Assembly (NCBI GenBank): GCA_004377275.1
Contig: SOIC01000146.1
Span: 1-6,241, forward strand
Length of the DNA: 6,241 nucleotides
DNA from: Dehalococcoidia bacterium
GTDB lineage: Bacteria > Chloroflexota > Dehalococcoidia > E44-bin15
Direction of reading: 5' to 3'
The position numbers were made by a program, and so were the translations under genes. The notes beneath the pieces are model-generated. The model saw only the letters and a list, made by a program, of their open reading frames with translations, searched no databases and was not told the DNA's origin. Shown here one piece after another: positions 6,041-6,241 of this stretch; position 1 is the first letter of the stretch; each line of letters opens with the position of its first letter.

Positions 6041-6241
6041 CCCGCGAAGGCTCGCCATGAGCCTATCCATCGCCTCTTTAACGCTCTCCCGGCGATTGAA
6101 TATCGCCGAGCCCGCCACCAGCACCCGCGCTCCCGCCCCAACCGCTCCGGGCGCTGTTTGAGCCGTGATGCCCCCATCGACCTCAAGCTCGCAAGCCAGT
6201 CCCCTCTCATCCAGGATTTGCCTGAGGCGGGCGATCTTATC
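6029..6241 (-). CDS. rpe: Ribulose-phosphate 3-epimerase, C-terminal part (truncated by window edge)
   Basis: The enzyme interconverts ribulose 5-phosphate and xylulose 5-phosphate in the pentose phosphate pathway and Calvin cycle. Only the last 70 codons and a TAG stop are visible; the 5' part lies beyond 6241. The fragment reads from DKIARLRQIL and carries EVDGGI at visible residues 20-25, whose aspartate is a catalytic metal-binding residue of this TIM-barrel family. GARVLVAGSAIF at 37-48 is the conserved phosphate-binding stretch near the end of the barrel. The short helical tail (ESVKEAMDRLMASLRGLTG) is ordinary. The gene converges on rpmB with a 12-bp overlap. Rpe near rpmB is a known association in Firmicutes. 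Other ribulose-phosphate-binding-barrel enzymes share the fold, but the VDGGI and AGSAIF pair points to Rpe. Confidence 0.92.
   Translation of the reverse strand, partial: DKIARLRQILDERGLACELEVDGGITAQTAPGAVGAGARVLVAGSAIFNRRESVKEAMDRLMASLRGLTG

Noticed and set aside
6048..6064. AGGCTC-GCCAT-GAGCCT hairpin just after rpmB as a terminator
   Set aside because: The six-pair stem is not followed by a T-run and lies inside the rpe coding sequence, so termination is not supported.

Overview
The window looks like ordinary bacterial chromosome of moderately high GC. It is densely packed with housekeeping genes and shows no phage, transposon or plasmid signature. Four complete protein genes and one partial gene fill almost all of it. 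The DAK2-family gene, recG, argS and the 3' end of rpe are on the minus strand, and rpmB is on the plus strand. The phylum cannot be fixed from the sequence alone. The zinc-binding (four-cysteine) L28, the N-terminally extended RecG and the rpe / rpmB / DAK2 (yloV) / recG neighbourhood recall Gram-positive and Chloroflexota-type genomes. A Chloroflexota (Dehalococcoidia-like) source is my best guess, from memory of protein families and not from a search.

Layout from left to right. Positions 1-133 are non-coding and hold two near-identical GC-rich palindromes, an adjoining T-run and an AT-rich stretch; this is the 3' flank of argS. Positions 134-1777 (minus) are argS, 1774-4155 (minus) recG, and 4161-5762 or 5780 (minus) a YloV/FakA-like DAK2 protein. 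These three form one tight transcription unit read right to left: DAK2 gene, 5-nt gap, recG, 4-nt ATGA overlap, argS. Positions 5781-5851 are a divergent control region with a near-consensus sigma70-type promoter for the minus-strand operon (TTGACT, 17 nt, TAGAAT), a weaker plus-strand -10 element and the rpmB ribosome binding site. Positions 5852-6040 (plus) are rpmB. Positions 6029-6241 (minus) are the last 70 codons of rpe, whose 3' end overlaps the 3' end of rpmB by 12 bp.

Functionally the window combines translation (arginyl-tRNA synthetase, ribosomal protein L28), repair and restart of stalled replication forks (RecG), a probable fatty-acid kinase subunit feeding phospholipid metabolism (YloV/FakA-like) and pentose phosphate/Calvin metabolism (Rpe). 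The gene set resembles the Bacillus subtilis rpe-rpmB-yloU-yloV-sdaAB-sdaAA-recG region in compacted form, with yloU and the serine dehydratase genes absent. I see no convincing new defence or mobile system. The most interesting signals are small: the tandem palindromes after argS, the face-to-face promoters in the 71-bp divergent gap, the overlapping convergent stops of rpmB and rpe, and a dnaX-like A_AAA_AAG heptamer in frame inside recG.
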